Assembly: GCF_025602895.1 (NCBI RefSeq)
Contig: NW_026516228.1
Coordinates: 1-64,000, forward strand
Direction: 5' to 3'
Source: Polychytrium aggregatum
Lineage: Eukaryota > Chytridiomycota > Chytridiomycetes > Polychytriales
Length of the DNA: 64,000 bases
The position numbers were made by a program, and so were the translations under genes. The notes beneath the pieces are model-generated. The model was not told where the DNA came from, did not search any database, and saw only the letters and a list, made by a program, of their open reading frames with translations. Every line of letters begins with the position of its first letter. The stretch's first letter is position 1. Below, piece after piece: positions 1 through 9,900 of this stretch.

Positions 1-516
1 CACAGGGTGCGCATCGAAGTCGAATGGAAGCTTGACTCCAACAGCCACCCTCGAAGATGCCATGGCCCTCGCCGAGCGATACGAGTCCATTATGGTCAAT
101 CGCAACCCCTGATGCAGCAGCCCGCTCGCACTCAGTCCGCGATCAACCCTTCCGCGAGCTCCATTCCAGCGACCTCCTCTCTTCCGCGCTCCCCACCTGG
201 TCAGCCGCAGTTCCGCCCAATGGTCCGTCCTCCTCGTCCCGCCTTCCACCGCGACCAGCCTCCCGCACGTGACCCCAACGCCATGGACCTCGACAACGTC
301 GACATGCGCCCGATCAAGAAGCTCACCGACGCGAGAAGGAGTACCTCCGCCGTAACGGAGGCTGCTTCCGCTGCCGCAAGTTCGGCCACATCGCCTCGCA
401 GTGTCCCTTGAACCAGCCCCGCATCAACGCCATCGTCGAGAACCGCCGACCAGGCCACCTTCTACGAAGATCAGGGAAACGACGAGGCGGCAACCCCTGG
501 ATACTACGACCTCTGA
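1..516 (+). pseudogene. Family A gag, 3' part, several indels
   Basis: This is the C-terminal third of a family A Gag (compare 14359-14873 in A2): the proline/arginine-rich linker and the CX2CX4HX4C zinc knuckle that binds element RNA. Against A2 there are about seven small indels before position 445: 2 nt lost near 43, 1 lost near 94, 136 and 163, 2 gained near 191, 1 lost near 329 and 1 gained near 441. The reading frame is therefore broken repeatedly. The equivalent of the Gag stop is TGA at 514-516. The rest of A1 shows no such damage, so errors at a contig end are as likely as real decay. Confidence 0.8.
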
Positions 517-537
517 AGGACCCGGCGAGTTGCCGCC
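474..537 (+). promoter_or_regulatory. -1 ribosomal frameshift site of A1
   Basis: The slippery heptamer GGGAAAC is at 474-480. A 5-nt spacer follows, then a 9-bp perfect stem (486-494 with 529-537). The arrangement is identical to A2. Confidence 0.75.
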
Positions 538-3500
538 ATCCGACTCCGACCCCCGACGCTGAACTATTGACTCTCGCCACCGGACCTCACCTGATCAACT
601 CTCTCATCGACGAACCCCACCGCATTGCCGCCAACCACGGCAAGGGACTGCTTGTGATCGACGCCACCCTCAACGGCTCCCCGATCACCGTCCTCATCGA
701 CCCTGGTGCGACCAACTCGCACATCTCCGAGACCCTCGCCTCGACCCTCGACCTTCGAACCAAGACCACCGCCAACGCCGTCACGATGCCCAACGGCAAG
801 TCCTTCCCGTCCTCCGTCACCGATCCCGTCGACCTCACCATCCACGACTACCACGCCCGCATCAACCTCTTCACCGCGCCACTCACCTGGGACGTTATCC
901 TCGGCAAGAACTGGCTCGACCAGACCAACCCCGAGATCGACTGGCCCTCCAACCGAATCAAGTTCTCGATCGACGGGAAGCACCACACTTGGACGGCATC
1001 GCGACCCGACACCGGAATGCCACTCACGACCCTCGAACTCCGATCCCAGTACCACATGTCGACCCAGCAGATCAACGCACTGGCTTCGACTCCCGGCGCC
1101 GTGTATGTTTGTACTCTGAGCAGTGACTTGAATACAGTTGCTGTTGAACCCTACGACCCCGTTGCCCAACTTGCCCGTGTCCTCGAACCACTGACCCCCG
1201 AACACCGATCCATCATCGCAAAGTACCGCGATGCCTTCAACGAACTCAAGGAACTCCCGCCTCACCGACCCGGCATCGACATGAACATCCAACTCGACGA
1301 CTCTGCCAAGCCAACCTGGTCGTCGCTCTACCAAATGTCGGCCGAAGAACTCGCTCGTCTCAAAGACGAACTCGACCGATTGCTCCGGATCGGCCACATC
1401 CGCAAGTCCGTCTCGCCCTTCGGCGCACCGATCTTCTGGGTCAAGCAGGGCGACAAGTTCCGACTCGTCTTTGACTTCCGCGCCCTCAACAAGATCACCG
1501 TCAAGGACCGCACCGCGCTGCCCAACATGCGCGAGATCATCGACCGCCTGTCCAAGTGCCGTGTCTTCTCCAAGCTCGACTTGCAACGCGGATTCCACCA
1601 GATCCGCATTGCCGACGCCGACACCCCCAAGACGGCCTTCAGGACCAAGTACGGCCACTTTGAGTGGCTTGTGATGCCCTTCGGCCTCGCCAACAGTCCC
1701 TCCGTGTTCCAAGCCGCGATGAACGACATCTTCCGCGAGTTCATCGACGACTTTGTGTTCGTCTACATCGACGACATCCTGATCGCATCCGAGGACGAGG
1801 ACCAGCACATCCGCCACATCGAACTGGTCCTCGACAAGATCCACCGACACGGCTTCAAGATCCGACCCGAGAAGTGTTCGTTCTTCAACTCGACCGTCAC
1901 CTATCTCGGCTTCATCATCGGCGAAGGACGCATCCAAGTGCATCCCTCGCGCATCGACGCCATCAAGAACTACCCGCGACCAACGACCGAACACGAACTC
2001 CGCAGCTTCCTCGGCTTGACCAACACCATCATGAGCTTTGTCCCTGGCTACGCTGCCCTCGCCGGTCCACTCTCGACTCTGATCACCACCCGCTCCGCCA
2101 ACTCGACCAAGTCCGTCGTCTGGGACGACAACGCCATCGCCGCCTTCGAGCAGCTCAAGTTGCTCTCGCCTCAGTCGCTGCACATGGTCAACCCGGACAA
2201 GGACATTCACCTCTTCACCGACTGGTCCGAGTCAAGCGCATCGATTGGTGGATGGATCGGGCAGGACATGGACGGATCCGGCACGGTGCGCCCCATCGCT
2301 TTCAACTCGCAGAAACTGCACGGATCCGAACTCAACTACTCGCCCTACAACGGCGAGCTGCTGTCGATCACCCGCCACCTCGACAAGTTCAAGAACTACC
2401 TCGTCGGCCGCAAAGTCTTCCTCCACACCGACCAGAAGGCGCTCAAGCACATCCTCGACTCCAAGACCCTCAACAAGCGCCAACAGCGAGCCATCGACAC
2501 GATGCTGGACTTTGACCTCGAGATCCAGTGGATCCCCGGCTCGTGGAACAAGGTCGCCGACGTGCTCTCGCGCACACCGACAGCCATCTCCAAGGCCGTC
2601 CAAGTCTCGATCATCAACGCGATTGTCAACCTCGGACCCTCGCCCGACGATCTCTTGGACACCATCCGCACTCAGTACAGCTCCGACCCGATCCTGTCAG
2701 CACTGATCTCGGTCCTCCGCGACAACTCGACCGACGGACTCAAGCCGTGGATGAAGGCACAGCTGCACCGCTTCTCACTTCGACACGGGATTCTCTACTT
2801 CGACTCGACCCGCATCTGCATCCCCGGCAAGGACCTCCGCATCTCGATCATCAAGGACCACCACGACTCTGTCTGTGCAGCTCACCCCGGCACCAACACG
2901 CTCTACAAGGCCATCTCGACACACTACTACTGGCCCGCCATGTCCAAGGACATTGCCGAGTGGGTCTCGCACTGCGACATCTGCCAGCGAGCCAAGATCC
3001 GACGACAACAAGCATACGGTCACTTCTCCCGGATCCCTGTGGCCACCCGCAAGATGGACACTGTCGCCCTCGACTTCATCCTCGGACTCCCGCCTGTCAC
3101 GGACTCACTCTCGGGACGCACCTTCAACTCGATCACGATCTTTGTCGACTCCCTCACCAAGTACGTCGTCCTGGTTCCTGGCAACAAGACCGACTCGGCC
3201 GAAGACGTCGCCCGCCAGTACTTCCGCGATGTCTTTGTGCACTTTGGACTCGCCGGCACTTTCATCTCGGATCACGACACACGCTTCCGGTCGGCCTTCT
3301 GGACAGGACTTAACACTCTGCTCAAGACCGAACTCCGGATCGCCTTTGCCCACCACCACGAGGCCGCCGGACAAGTCGAACGCTTTGTGGCAACCGTCGC
3401 CGAGGCCATCCGCTGTTCGACTCTGGCCCTCGGCTCCCGCTGGATCGATCAAGTGCCATACATCCAGTTCGCGCTCAACTCACACAGCTCAGCTTCGACT

Positions 3501-4211
3501 GGACATTCGCCCTTCTTCCTGATGCACGGTCAGCATCCTCGCACTCCTGCCAACACCGACATCATCGCCGAGTCCAACCCTGCAGCACAGTCGATCGAGG
3601 AGATGCAAGCGACTCTGGACTTGGTCTCGGACAACATCGGCAAGGCCCAGGACCGGGCCCTGTACTACGCCAACCGACATCGACGCGATATCAGCTACGA
3701 CATTGGCGACCAAGTCCTGATCGACACGACCGCGTATCACTTCAGCACGGACGACGTCACACCCTCCAAGATGCGGATGCCGTACTTGGGACCCTTCAAG
3801 ATCATCGAGAAGATCGGAACGACTGGATATCGACTTCGACTCCCGAGGACCCTCCGATTTACAACCGAACTCCCCGCTTCCGCCCTCGTCCCCTACAACA
3901 CACCATCGACCGACCAACTTGTGTTTGATGAACCCGGACCCAACCACAACGACGAATCAGTGTTCGAAGCGATCATTGGACACAGGATCAACCGACGACG
4001 TCGACTTCCTGGATATCGACACGAGTTCTTGCTCCGCTGGCAGGGATACGACCCATCTTACGACTCGTGGGCACCACTGGCCGAACTCTTGGATGGAGGA
4101 CTCGCAGATATCCACGACTTCCTCAGCCGCAACCGCAACCTTCCGGAAATGGACACACTGATCGACCTTTGCCAAGCACAAGTGCAACGCAACTCGGGAT
4201 CGAAAAATTGA
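474..4211 (+). CDS. pol: Family A Pol (PR-RT-RH-IN-chromodomain), A1
   Basis: This is the retrotransposon polyprotein that matures itself, copies element RNA to cDNA and integrates it. Domains in order: aspartic protease with active-site DPGA at 699-710; reverse transcriptase with YIDD at 1764-1775; RNase H (catalytic Asp near 2220, in TDWS); integrase with an HHCC zinc finger near 2863-3000 and a DDE core (LDF near 3071, SDHD near 3271, Glu near 3378); a GPF module near 3790; and a C-terminal chromodomain near 3960-4120 containing RWQGY. It is entered by -1 frameshifting, so the start given is the slip site rather than an ATG; an ATG at 408 opens the same frame only because of an upstream indel. 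It is open to TGA at 4209-4211. Confidence 0.93.
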   Translation, partial: GKRRGGNPWILRPLKDPASCRHPTPTPDAELLTLATGPHLINSLIDEPHRIAANHGKGLLVIDATLNGSPITVLIDPGATNSHISETLASTLDLRTKTTANAVTMPNGKSFPSSVTDPVDLTIHDYHARINLFTAPLTWDVILGKNWLDQTNPEIDWPSNRIKFSIDGKHHTWTASRPDTGMPLTTLELRSQYHMSTQQINALASTPGAVYVCTLSSDLNTVAVEPYDPVAQLARVLEPLTPEHRSIIAKYRDAFNELKELPPHRPGIDMNIQLDDSAKPTWSSLYQMSAEELARLKDELDRLLRIGHIRKSVSPFGAPIFWVKQGDKFRLVFDFRALNKITVKDRTALPNMREIIDRLSKCRVFSKLDLQRGFHQIRIADADTPKTAFRTKYGHFEWLVMPFGLANSPSVFQAAMNDIFREFIDDFVFVYIDDILIASEDEDQHIRHIELVLDKIHRHGFKIRPEKCSFFNSTVTYLGFIIGEGRIQVHPSRIDAIKNYPRPTTEHELRSFLGLTNTIMSFVPGYAALAGPLSTLITTRSANSTKSVVWDDNAIAAFEQLKLLSPQSLHMVNPDKDIHLFTDWSESSASIGGWIGQDMDGSGTVRPIAFNSQKLHGSELNYSPYNGELLSITRHLDKFKNYLVGRKVFLHTDQKALKHILDSKTLNKRQQRAIDTMLDFDLEIQWIPGSWNKVADVLSRTPTAISKAVQVSIINAIVNLGPSPDDLLDTIRTQYSSDPILSALISVLRDNSTDGLKPWMKAQLHRFSLRHGILYFDSTRICIPGKDLRISIIKDHHDSVCAAHPGTNTLYKAISTHYYWPAMSKDIAEWVSHCDICQRAKIRRQQAYGHFSRIPVATRKMDTVALDFILGLPPVTDSLSGRTFNSITIFVDSLTKYVVLVPGNKTDSAEDVARQYFRDVFVHFGLAGTFISDHDTRFRSAFWTGLNTLLKTELRIAFAHHHEAAGQVERFVATVAEAIRCSTLALGSRWIDQVPYIQFALNSHSSASTGHSPFFLMHGQHPRTPANTDIIAESNPAAQSIEEMQATLDLVSDNIGKAQDRALYYANRHRRDISYDIGDQVLIDTTAYHFSTDDVTPSKMRMPYLGPFKIIEKIGTTGYRLRLPRTLRFTTELPASALVPYNTPSTDQLVFDEPGPNHNDESVFEAIIGHRINRRRRLPGYRHEFLLRWQGYDPSYDSWAPLAELLDGGLADIHDFLSRNRNLPEMDTLIDLCQAQVQRNSGSKN

Positions 4212-4237
4212 TGGTTTGACTTGAGCACAATTTTTCT

Positions 4238-4245
4238 GGGGGGGA
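4238..4245 (+). promoter_or_regulatory. Polypurine tract of A1
   Basis: A run of seven G and one A lies immediately before the 3' LTR. This is the expected primer for plus-strand DNA synthesis. The same tract precedes every family A 3' LTR here. Confidence 0.85.
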
Positions 4246-4711
4246 TGTCACAGATCGCTCTGCCCGCCTAGCTGCACCGTCGCACTTGTGTCACTGTTTG
4301 CGTCGCACACTTTCCTTTTCCTTTGTCCTGTGACGCCTTTCCTTTTTCCTTGCTCTCATGTTGCACACGCCGCTCTGTTTTCCCTGCATTTGTCATCGAC
4401 CATGCATTAGTCAGACGCTGTGTCACCCGCATTTGTCAGCCACCGAGCATTTGTCAGACTTTCACATGTTTCTCCGGTTAGCCGTTGCTGCCTGGCTGCT
4501 GTCCCGCCGCCTCCGCTGCTTCGCCCCCGCTGCGGCAGGCTTCGCCTCCGGGACCGCCAGACAGATAAATAGCCCGCCTTCACCCGCTCATGTTTCTGGT
4601 CATCACCTTCGACCCCAGACACACTTGACTCTAGATCCTAGCCTCGCTAAGATCAATAAAACCCTTCTCTATCTTTTTCTTTTGATCTCCTCTTGATCCC
4701 GTGATCTGACA
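4246..4711 (+). repeat. Family A LTR (A1 3' LTR), 466 bp
   Basis: It begins TGTCACAG and ends ATCTGACA. In U3 there are four copies of GCATT(T/A)GTCA at 4386, 4404, 4429 and 4447. A TATA-like GATAAATAG is at 4567-4575 and an AATAAA poly(A) signal at 4655-4660. This is a type-1 LTR (CAGATCGCTC near the start), shared with A2. Confidence 0.93.
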
Positions 4712-5720
4712 GAACGCCAGGACATAAAGTGTGCCATCTTTGTGAGGCTGCATACCACCACAAAGATGCAGGTGTGACCCTTGGACTTTGGCAGATCAGT
4801 GATAAAGTCCATGGTCAGTGTCCCCCAGGGTCGATCGGCTGTCTGGAGTGGCAACAGGAACCCAAACGGCTTGTGTCGCGGAGCTTTCGAGCGTGCACAG
4901 GTGTCGCACGTCGAGACGTACTCTTTGACATCTTTCCGATAGGTTTGCCACCAAAACTGTCGCGATACCAGAGCCAGAGTCCGTCGGATGCCTGGATGAC
5001 CCACAGCGACTGGGTCATGGCACGACTTGAGCGCCGGAACTCGGCACGACTCTGGGACTACAATCCTGTTCTGGAAGGTGAGGTACTGGCCATTCCAGAC
5101 GAACTTCGGGTCACGACGGTATTTGTCTAGACCGGGATCCCGAGCCTGCTCTTCGGCTATGAGCTTCAGCAAGTCCACAGGGTCACTGCGACTTGCAACC
5201 GAAGAGCGGGCGTCTCTGCTTCGCAGCACGCGTATCACCGCGGCAGGATCGAGAAGCAGAGGCGGATCCCTCGACACGGAGGCCGACGAAGGGATGTAGT
5301 CCGAGCGACGAGACAGGGCATCGGCCTTGCCGTTCCTCGCACCAGGACGGTACTGGATGCGGATGTCGAACCGAGACAAGAACTGGGACCACCGTGCATG
5401 GCGCTGGTTCAGGATGCGAGCCGTCGCCAGGTACTCCAAGTTCTTGTGATCGGTCAGAACGGCAACGGGATGCTGGGCGCCTTCGAGGTAGTGTCGCCAC
5501 GCCTCGAAAGCCTCCTTGATCGCCAACAGCTCTTTCTCGTATATGCTGTAGTTACGTTCAGCATTCGAGAGTGTCCGCGAATGGAACGAGCAAGGATGAA
5601 GGCGATCATCAGCACCCCGCTGGGAGAGCACGCATTCAAGCGCAAAGTCCGACGCATCTGACTCTACGACGAACGGCTTGGATGGGTCCGGATGCACCAG
5701 AACGGGCTCCGAAACGAAGG
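4712..5720 (-). pseudogene. pol: Family D pol: RNase H and integrase N-terminal part
   Basis: Read on the minus strand from 5720 to 4712, this is a Ty3/gypsy pol segment. It has RNase H (ESDASDFALE, then the ELLAIKEAFE and TDHKNLEYL motifs), a connector, the integrase HHCC zinc finger ending CDTCARSK, and the start of the catalytic core (TMDFITDLP). It is cut at 4711 by A1, so the other two catalytic acids of the integrase are missing. It is cut at 5720 by B1 and continues upstream at 11190-11621. The glutamate in FALE stands where related RNases H usually have glycine. This is an old host element broken by insertions; no LTR of this family is present. Confidence 0.88.
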
Positions 5721-6030
5721 TGTAGGAGATGGTATCTCCGACGCTGTGCTGCGCGTACTGCGCGTACTGCGCGGCGCAGTGGGTCGTGACCTGTGCTGCG
5801 CTTTGCGTTTTCACGCACCGCAGGCAGGCCACCGCAGGGTATACCTGCGGGTTGCCCCCGTTCCCCCCCGTTTGTCTGGAGTTCGGTTTTATCGTGAATA
5901 AACGTAAGTGCTCCCCGAGCTCACCCGTCCGCTAGAGTAGCCTAGCACCGCCCTGTTCTGCCCCGTCCTGTCTTGTCTTGTACCCCCTCCCTCCCCGTCT
6001 TGCCCCAACGTCCCAGTAGTGGACGTTACA
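5721..6030 (+). repeat. Family B LTR (B1 5' LTR), 310 bp
   Basis: It runs from TGTAGGAG to CGTTACA. The start holds the inverted repeat GGAGAT-GGT-ATCTCC. A second hairpin, CCGCAGG-GTATA-CCTGCGG, contains the only TATA-like sequence, near 5840. AATAAA is at 5897-5902. Confidence 0.95.
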
Positions 6031-6083
6031 TGGTAGCATCGGAAATCCTCGTCTTGTTTTCGTCCTGTTTGTCCTCTTTCTAG
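6030..6083 (+). other. Upstream ORF across the primer-binding site, family B
   Basis: An ATG formed by the last LTR base and the first two bases of the primer-binding site opens a 17-codon frame (MVASEIL...) ending at TAG 6081-6083. The Gag ATG follows 69 nt later. It may lower translation of Gag. Any LTR ending in A in front of TGG creates such an ATG, so function is uncertain. Confidence 0.35.
6031..6042 (+). promoter_or_regulatory. Primer-binding site, family B
   Basis: TGGTAGCATCGG directly follows the LTR. Its complement ends in CCA preceded by discriminator A and U72, which fits an initiator tRNA-Met acceptor stem (A1:U72). The same 12 nt occur in families A and C. Confidence 0.8.
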
Positions 6084-6152
6084 ATCCTCAAGCTGGATCC
6101 CGCCTCTCTTGCCGACCGACTCTCCTCTCTGTCCCTGGAGCCTGCCCCTGCC

Positions 6153-6974
6153 ATGAGCAACCCCCGCCCACTTCCGGAAGCCTTCCTCAAGACCTTCCGT
6201 GCCCCAGTGTTTACTGGGAAGAGCCGCTCCTCCTCGGTGGAGGACTGGCTGCAGCAACTCGAGGACTACCTCGATGCTGCCCAAGTCGCCCCCACCCACC
6301 ACATCGTCGCCGCCAAGCTCTGCTTAAAGGACCAGGCGTACCGTTGGTACCGCCGCCAAGGGTTCGACGAGCAGAGCGAAGGTGTGTTTGACGACTTCAA
6401 GGACCGCCTCCGTCGCCGCTTCGGCAGCCCCAATGCTGAACTCATTGCCCGTGACAAGCTATACTCTCTCGTGCAGCGTGGTTCTGTGACCCGCTACATC
6501 GAGGAGTTTGAAGACCTCTCCTCCCAGATTGAGGAGCTGGGCTCTGCTGATGCGATGTACCTCTTCCAGAAGGGCCTCAAGCCCAAGATCAGAGAGTACA
6601 TCGCCAGCAACCCTGATGCCCGCAAGTCCCTGGACGTGATGATGGACGTTGCCGAGAACCTCGACAACGTCCAGTACCATGGCCGCCAGTTCTACCCGCA
6701 GCTGGCAGGCGGCCATCGGTCTCATCACGTCCCAGCCCGTCCGCCTCGCCCGGCCCCGCCCGCAAGACCCATGCCTGAGCCCATGGACGTTGACGTCAAC
6801 GCCATGGAGGCTCGTGGCCCTCCCCGCTCCCGGTTCCAGCAAGCTGCCACTGTCTCCCCCAAGGACAGACAGAAGCAGGAGGACCTCCGCCATGGTTCCT
6901 GCTTCTTCTGTCACCGACCGGGACACCAGGCCAAGGAGTGCCCCATGAAGTCGGGAAACGGCCGACCCTACTAG
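6153..6974 (+). CDS. gag: Family B Gag, B1
   Basis: A 273-residue structural protein that should form the cytoplasmic virus-like particle and package element RNA. The N-terminal two thirds is a helical capsid-type region of the retrotransposon Gag kind, with [10 protein letters not shown] near residues 67-76. A basic, Pro/Arg-rich linker follows near 190-235. The zinc knuckle [14 protein letters not shown] (CX2CX4HX4C) lies near residues 250-263. The start ATG at 6153 is 122 nt after the LTR and keeps the frame shared by all family B copies. The stop TAG (6972-6974) lies inside the stem of the frameshift hairpin. pol overlaps its 3' end in the -1 frame. Confidence 0.94.
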   Translation: MSNPRPLPEAFLKTFRAPVFTGKSRSSSVEDWLQQLEDYLDAAQVAPTHHIVAAKLCLKDQAYRWYRRQGFDEQSEGVFDDFKDRLRRRFGSPNAELIARDKLYSLVQRGSVTRYIEEFEDLSSQIEELGSADAMYLFQKGLKPKIREYIASNPDARKSLDVMMDVAENLDNVQYHGRQFYPQLAGGHRSHHVPARPPRPAPPARPMPEPMDVDVNAMEARGPPRSRFQQAATVSPKDRQKQEDLRHGSCFFCHRPGHQAKECPMKSGNGRPY

Positions 6975-6996
6975 GTGGCTCTGGAGCCCTAGTAGG
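6953..6996 (+). promoter_or_regulatory. -1 ribosomal frameshift site of B1
   Basis: GGGAAAC at 6953-6959 is in the phase G|GGA|AAC of gag. A 7-nt spacer leads to a 9-bp perfect stem, CCTACTAGG (6967-6975) with CCTAGTAGG (6988-6996). The short interior can extend it (GCT with AGC around a 4-nt loop). The gag TAG is inside the 5' arm. Slipping joins gag to pol. Confidence 0.85.
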
Positions 6997-9900
6997 AGAC
7001 CAACGCCGTGGATTGCTCAATGCAGTCCACGCGTCTCCAGAGGAAGTTCACCTCGCCCCCTCCCCCGAAGGAGAAACAAACCAAGTGTTGTGCGTCGTGC
7101 GAGAGGTGCATGGTGGCGCAAGCCGCCTGCCTCTCCACGAACGTGAAGAGAAAACCAAAATTGAAAACCAAAACAAAAAAGAAAATCAAGAACCCTTGAG
7201 GGACAGGACCGCCTGTGCCCTCACCCCTGTCAAGTCGTGTGTGTCGGATGCTTCCGACATGTGTCCGCAAGCCGTGGACGTCGTGTGCAATGGCGTGCTG
7301 ACGCCGCAGGCCCCCGCAATGGCCGAACCCTATCCAAAATGTCCGAGTGGCCGTGATGAAGCCAACCAAGACCAAGTGTCGCCCGTTCCCCCAAGTCAAG
7401 TCATGGTGCAGGAGGCTGTGCAGGAGGACCATGAAGAGTCCCTGCTGTACCTCCCTGCCACCGTCCAAGGTCACACCGTCCGAATGATGGTGGACTCTGG
7501 AGCAAGCTGCAACTTTGTCAGCAGACGCTTGCTCCAGGAGCTCAACATACATGCAACCAAGAAGAAGTCGCCGATGAGTGTGGCGCTTGCAGACGATCGT
7601 GTGCAGCAGTGCACACACCAAGTGGTCCTGCGAGTGGCCCTCCATCCCAAGTACCATCCTGTCCTGTTGTTCCAAGTGATCGACACCAAGTTCGATGCCA
7701 TCCTCGGCATGAGCTGGCTTGCTCGTGCCGAGCCGACTCCAGTCGTCGACTGGAAAGGCCGCACTGTCCGTGTTGGCCCTGACATTGTCCTGCAGGGCAT
7801 GGCCTCACCCAACATGCCACCTCTCCTCTCAGCCATGCAATTCAAGAGGCTGATCAAGAAGGACACGTCGTTCCTCTGTGTCGTGCGTGAGGTCGACGAC
7901 ACCGACCAAGCCGGTCCCGGTCCCCCGCCTGTGGTGACCAAGCTGCTCGACGAGTACAAGGACGTATTCCCCGACCAGTTGCCACAATGCCTGCCACCCC
8001 AACGCACCGTCGATCATCGCATCGACATCGAACCAGGCTCGTCGCCTCCGTCAAGACCGACGTACCAACTGTCGCTGACGGAGATGGACGAACTCAAGCG
8101 CCAGTTGGATGACCTCCTCGCCCATGGGTTCATCCGCCCGAGCCAGTCACCGTATGGTGCACCAGTGCTCTTTGTCAAGAAGAAAGAAGGTGATCTCAGG
8201 ATGTGCGTCGACTATCGCGCACTAAACAAACAGACCATCAAGAACACCTACCCGTTGCCCAGGATCGACGAGTTGATGGATCGTCTGAGTGGAGCAAAGG
8301 TCTTTAGCAAGATAGACCTCCGCTCAGGCTACCATCAGATCCGCATCCACGAGGATGATGTCCACAAGACCGCCTTCAGGACTCGCTACGGACTGTACGA
8401 GTTCCTAGTGCTGCCGTTCGGATTGACGAACGCACCTGCCACGTTCATGCAGCTGATGAACGATGTGTTCCGCCAAGAGCTCGACAACTCTGTCATCGTG
8501 TACCTGGATGATATCCTTGTGTACAGCAAGGATGAAGCGACCCATGAAGGTCATGTCGCCCGCGTGCTGGCCAAGCTACGCGAGCACAAGTTGTATGCCA
8601 AACTGTCCAAGTGTGAGTTCTTCAAGAATCAAGTCCCGTTCCTGGGACACGTTGTCTCAGGAAGAGGAATCGAAGTCGACCCCGCCAAGGTCAAGTCTGT
8701 GGTCGAGTGGCCGCCGCTCGCATGCGTCTCTGACGTGCAGTCGTTTCTCGGTCTCGTCAACTACTACCGCCGATTCATCCCCGATCTGGCGCGCACTGCC
8801 GGTCCACTCACAGACCTACTCCGCAAAGAGTGCCCCTTCGTGTGGGACCACCCACAACGCCAAGCGTTCGAGACCCTCAAGCACGCCTTGACGAACGCTC
8901 CTGTCCTCGCTGTGTTCGACCCGAACACGGATGTCTCCGTGCACACCGACGCCTCCGACTTTGCGGTGGGAGCTGTTTTGATGCAGGAGGGAAGGCCCGT
9001 TGCCTTCGAGTCGCGCAAACTGTCCCAACACGAGATCAACTATCCCGTGCACGAGAAGGAGCAGCTTGCGATCATCTACGCGCTGCAGAAGTTCCGAGTG
9101 TACCTCCACGGTACCGCCAAGCCCTTCAAGATTGTGACGGACCACCAGTCACTGCGTTACCTCGACACCAAGAAGAACCTGAGCCGACGCCAAGCGCGAT
9201 GGATGGAGTTCCTCGCCGAGTACAACTACGAGGTTGTATACCAGAAAGGCAAACTCAATGTGGTGCCTGACGCACTGTCCCGACGCCCCGACTACCAATT
9301 GGCGTCACTGTACGAGTCGACTGTCAGTGTCGACAACACGATGCTGGATGTTGTCCGAGACAACATCGCCAACGACAAACAGTTCGGAGAACTGTTCCGA
9401 AAGGTGTCTAAGCTCCCCAAGGACGACGAATCATCCGAGTACACAGTGCGTGATGGCCTGCTCCTCCTGAAGAAGGACAGCCGTGTCTGTGTGCCGGACA
9501 TTCCGTCGTTGAAGACCAAGTTGCTCCAAGAGGTCCACGACTCGCCCCTCGCTGGACACTTTGGAGTCGAGAAGACATACGACCGACTGGCCAAAGTCGC
9601 ATACTGGCCTGGAATGAAGCGCACCGTCGAGAAGTACATCGAGTCCTGCCATACCTGCAAGATGGTCAAGTCACGCACGACCCGAGAGCAAGGATTGCTG
9701 CAACCCCTGCCTGTTCCCGACCGCCCCTGGACCAGCATGTCCATGGATCTCATCACGCATCTACCGACGACCAAGTTGGACCACGATGCAATCGCTGTCT
9801 TTGTCGACAGGTTCAGCAAGATGGCACACTTTGTGCCGTGCCAGACGACATGCTCCGCGCCTGACCTTGCACTGCTGTTCTTCAAGCATGTGTTCAAGCA

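Larger units (their letters stand above)
1..4711 (+). mobile_element. Family A chromovirus A1, 5' end outside window
   Basis: The order is gag end, pol, polypurine tract and 3' LTR. From the frameshift site (474) to the pol stop (4211) it is collinear with A2 without any net indel (constant offset 14357). The LTR is followed by GAACG (4712-4716), the predicted right-hand target duplication; the left copy lies outside the window. The host sequence on its right is family D on the minus strand. Confidence 0.93.

Noticed and set aside
564-2210. A 548-codon antisense frame under family A pol (also 14921-16567 and 23960-25561) and 241-codon ones under gag
   Set aside because: They exist because the sense codons strongly prefer C in third position, which removes antisense stops. 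The translation is low in complexity, resembles nothing I recognise and follows the sense gene in every copy.
4669-5832. A minus-strand frame joining antisense B LTR to D pol, starting [10 protein letters not shown]
   Set aside because: Its first part is only the antisense LTR; similar starts appear beside every B LTR. The real content is the D pol fragment.
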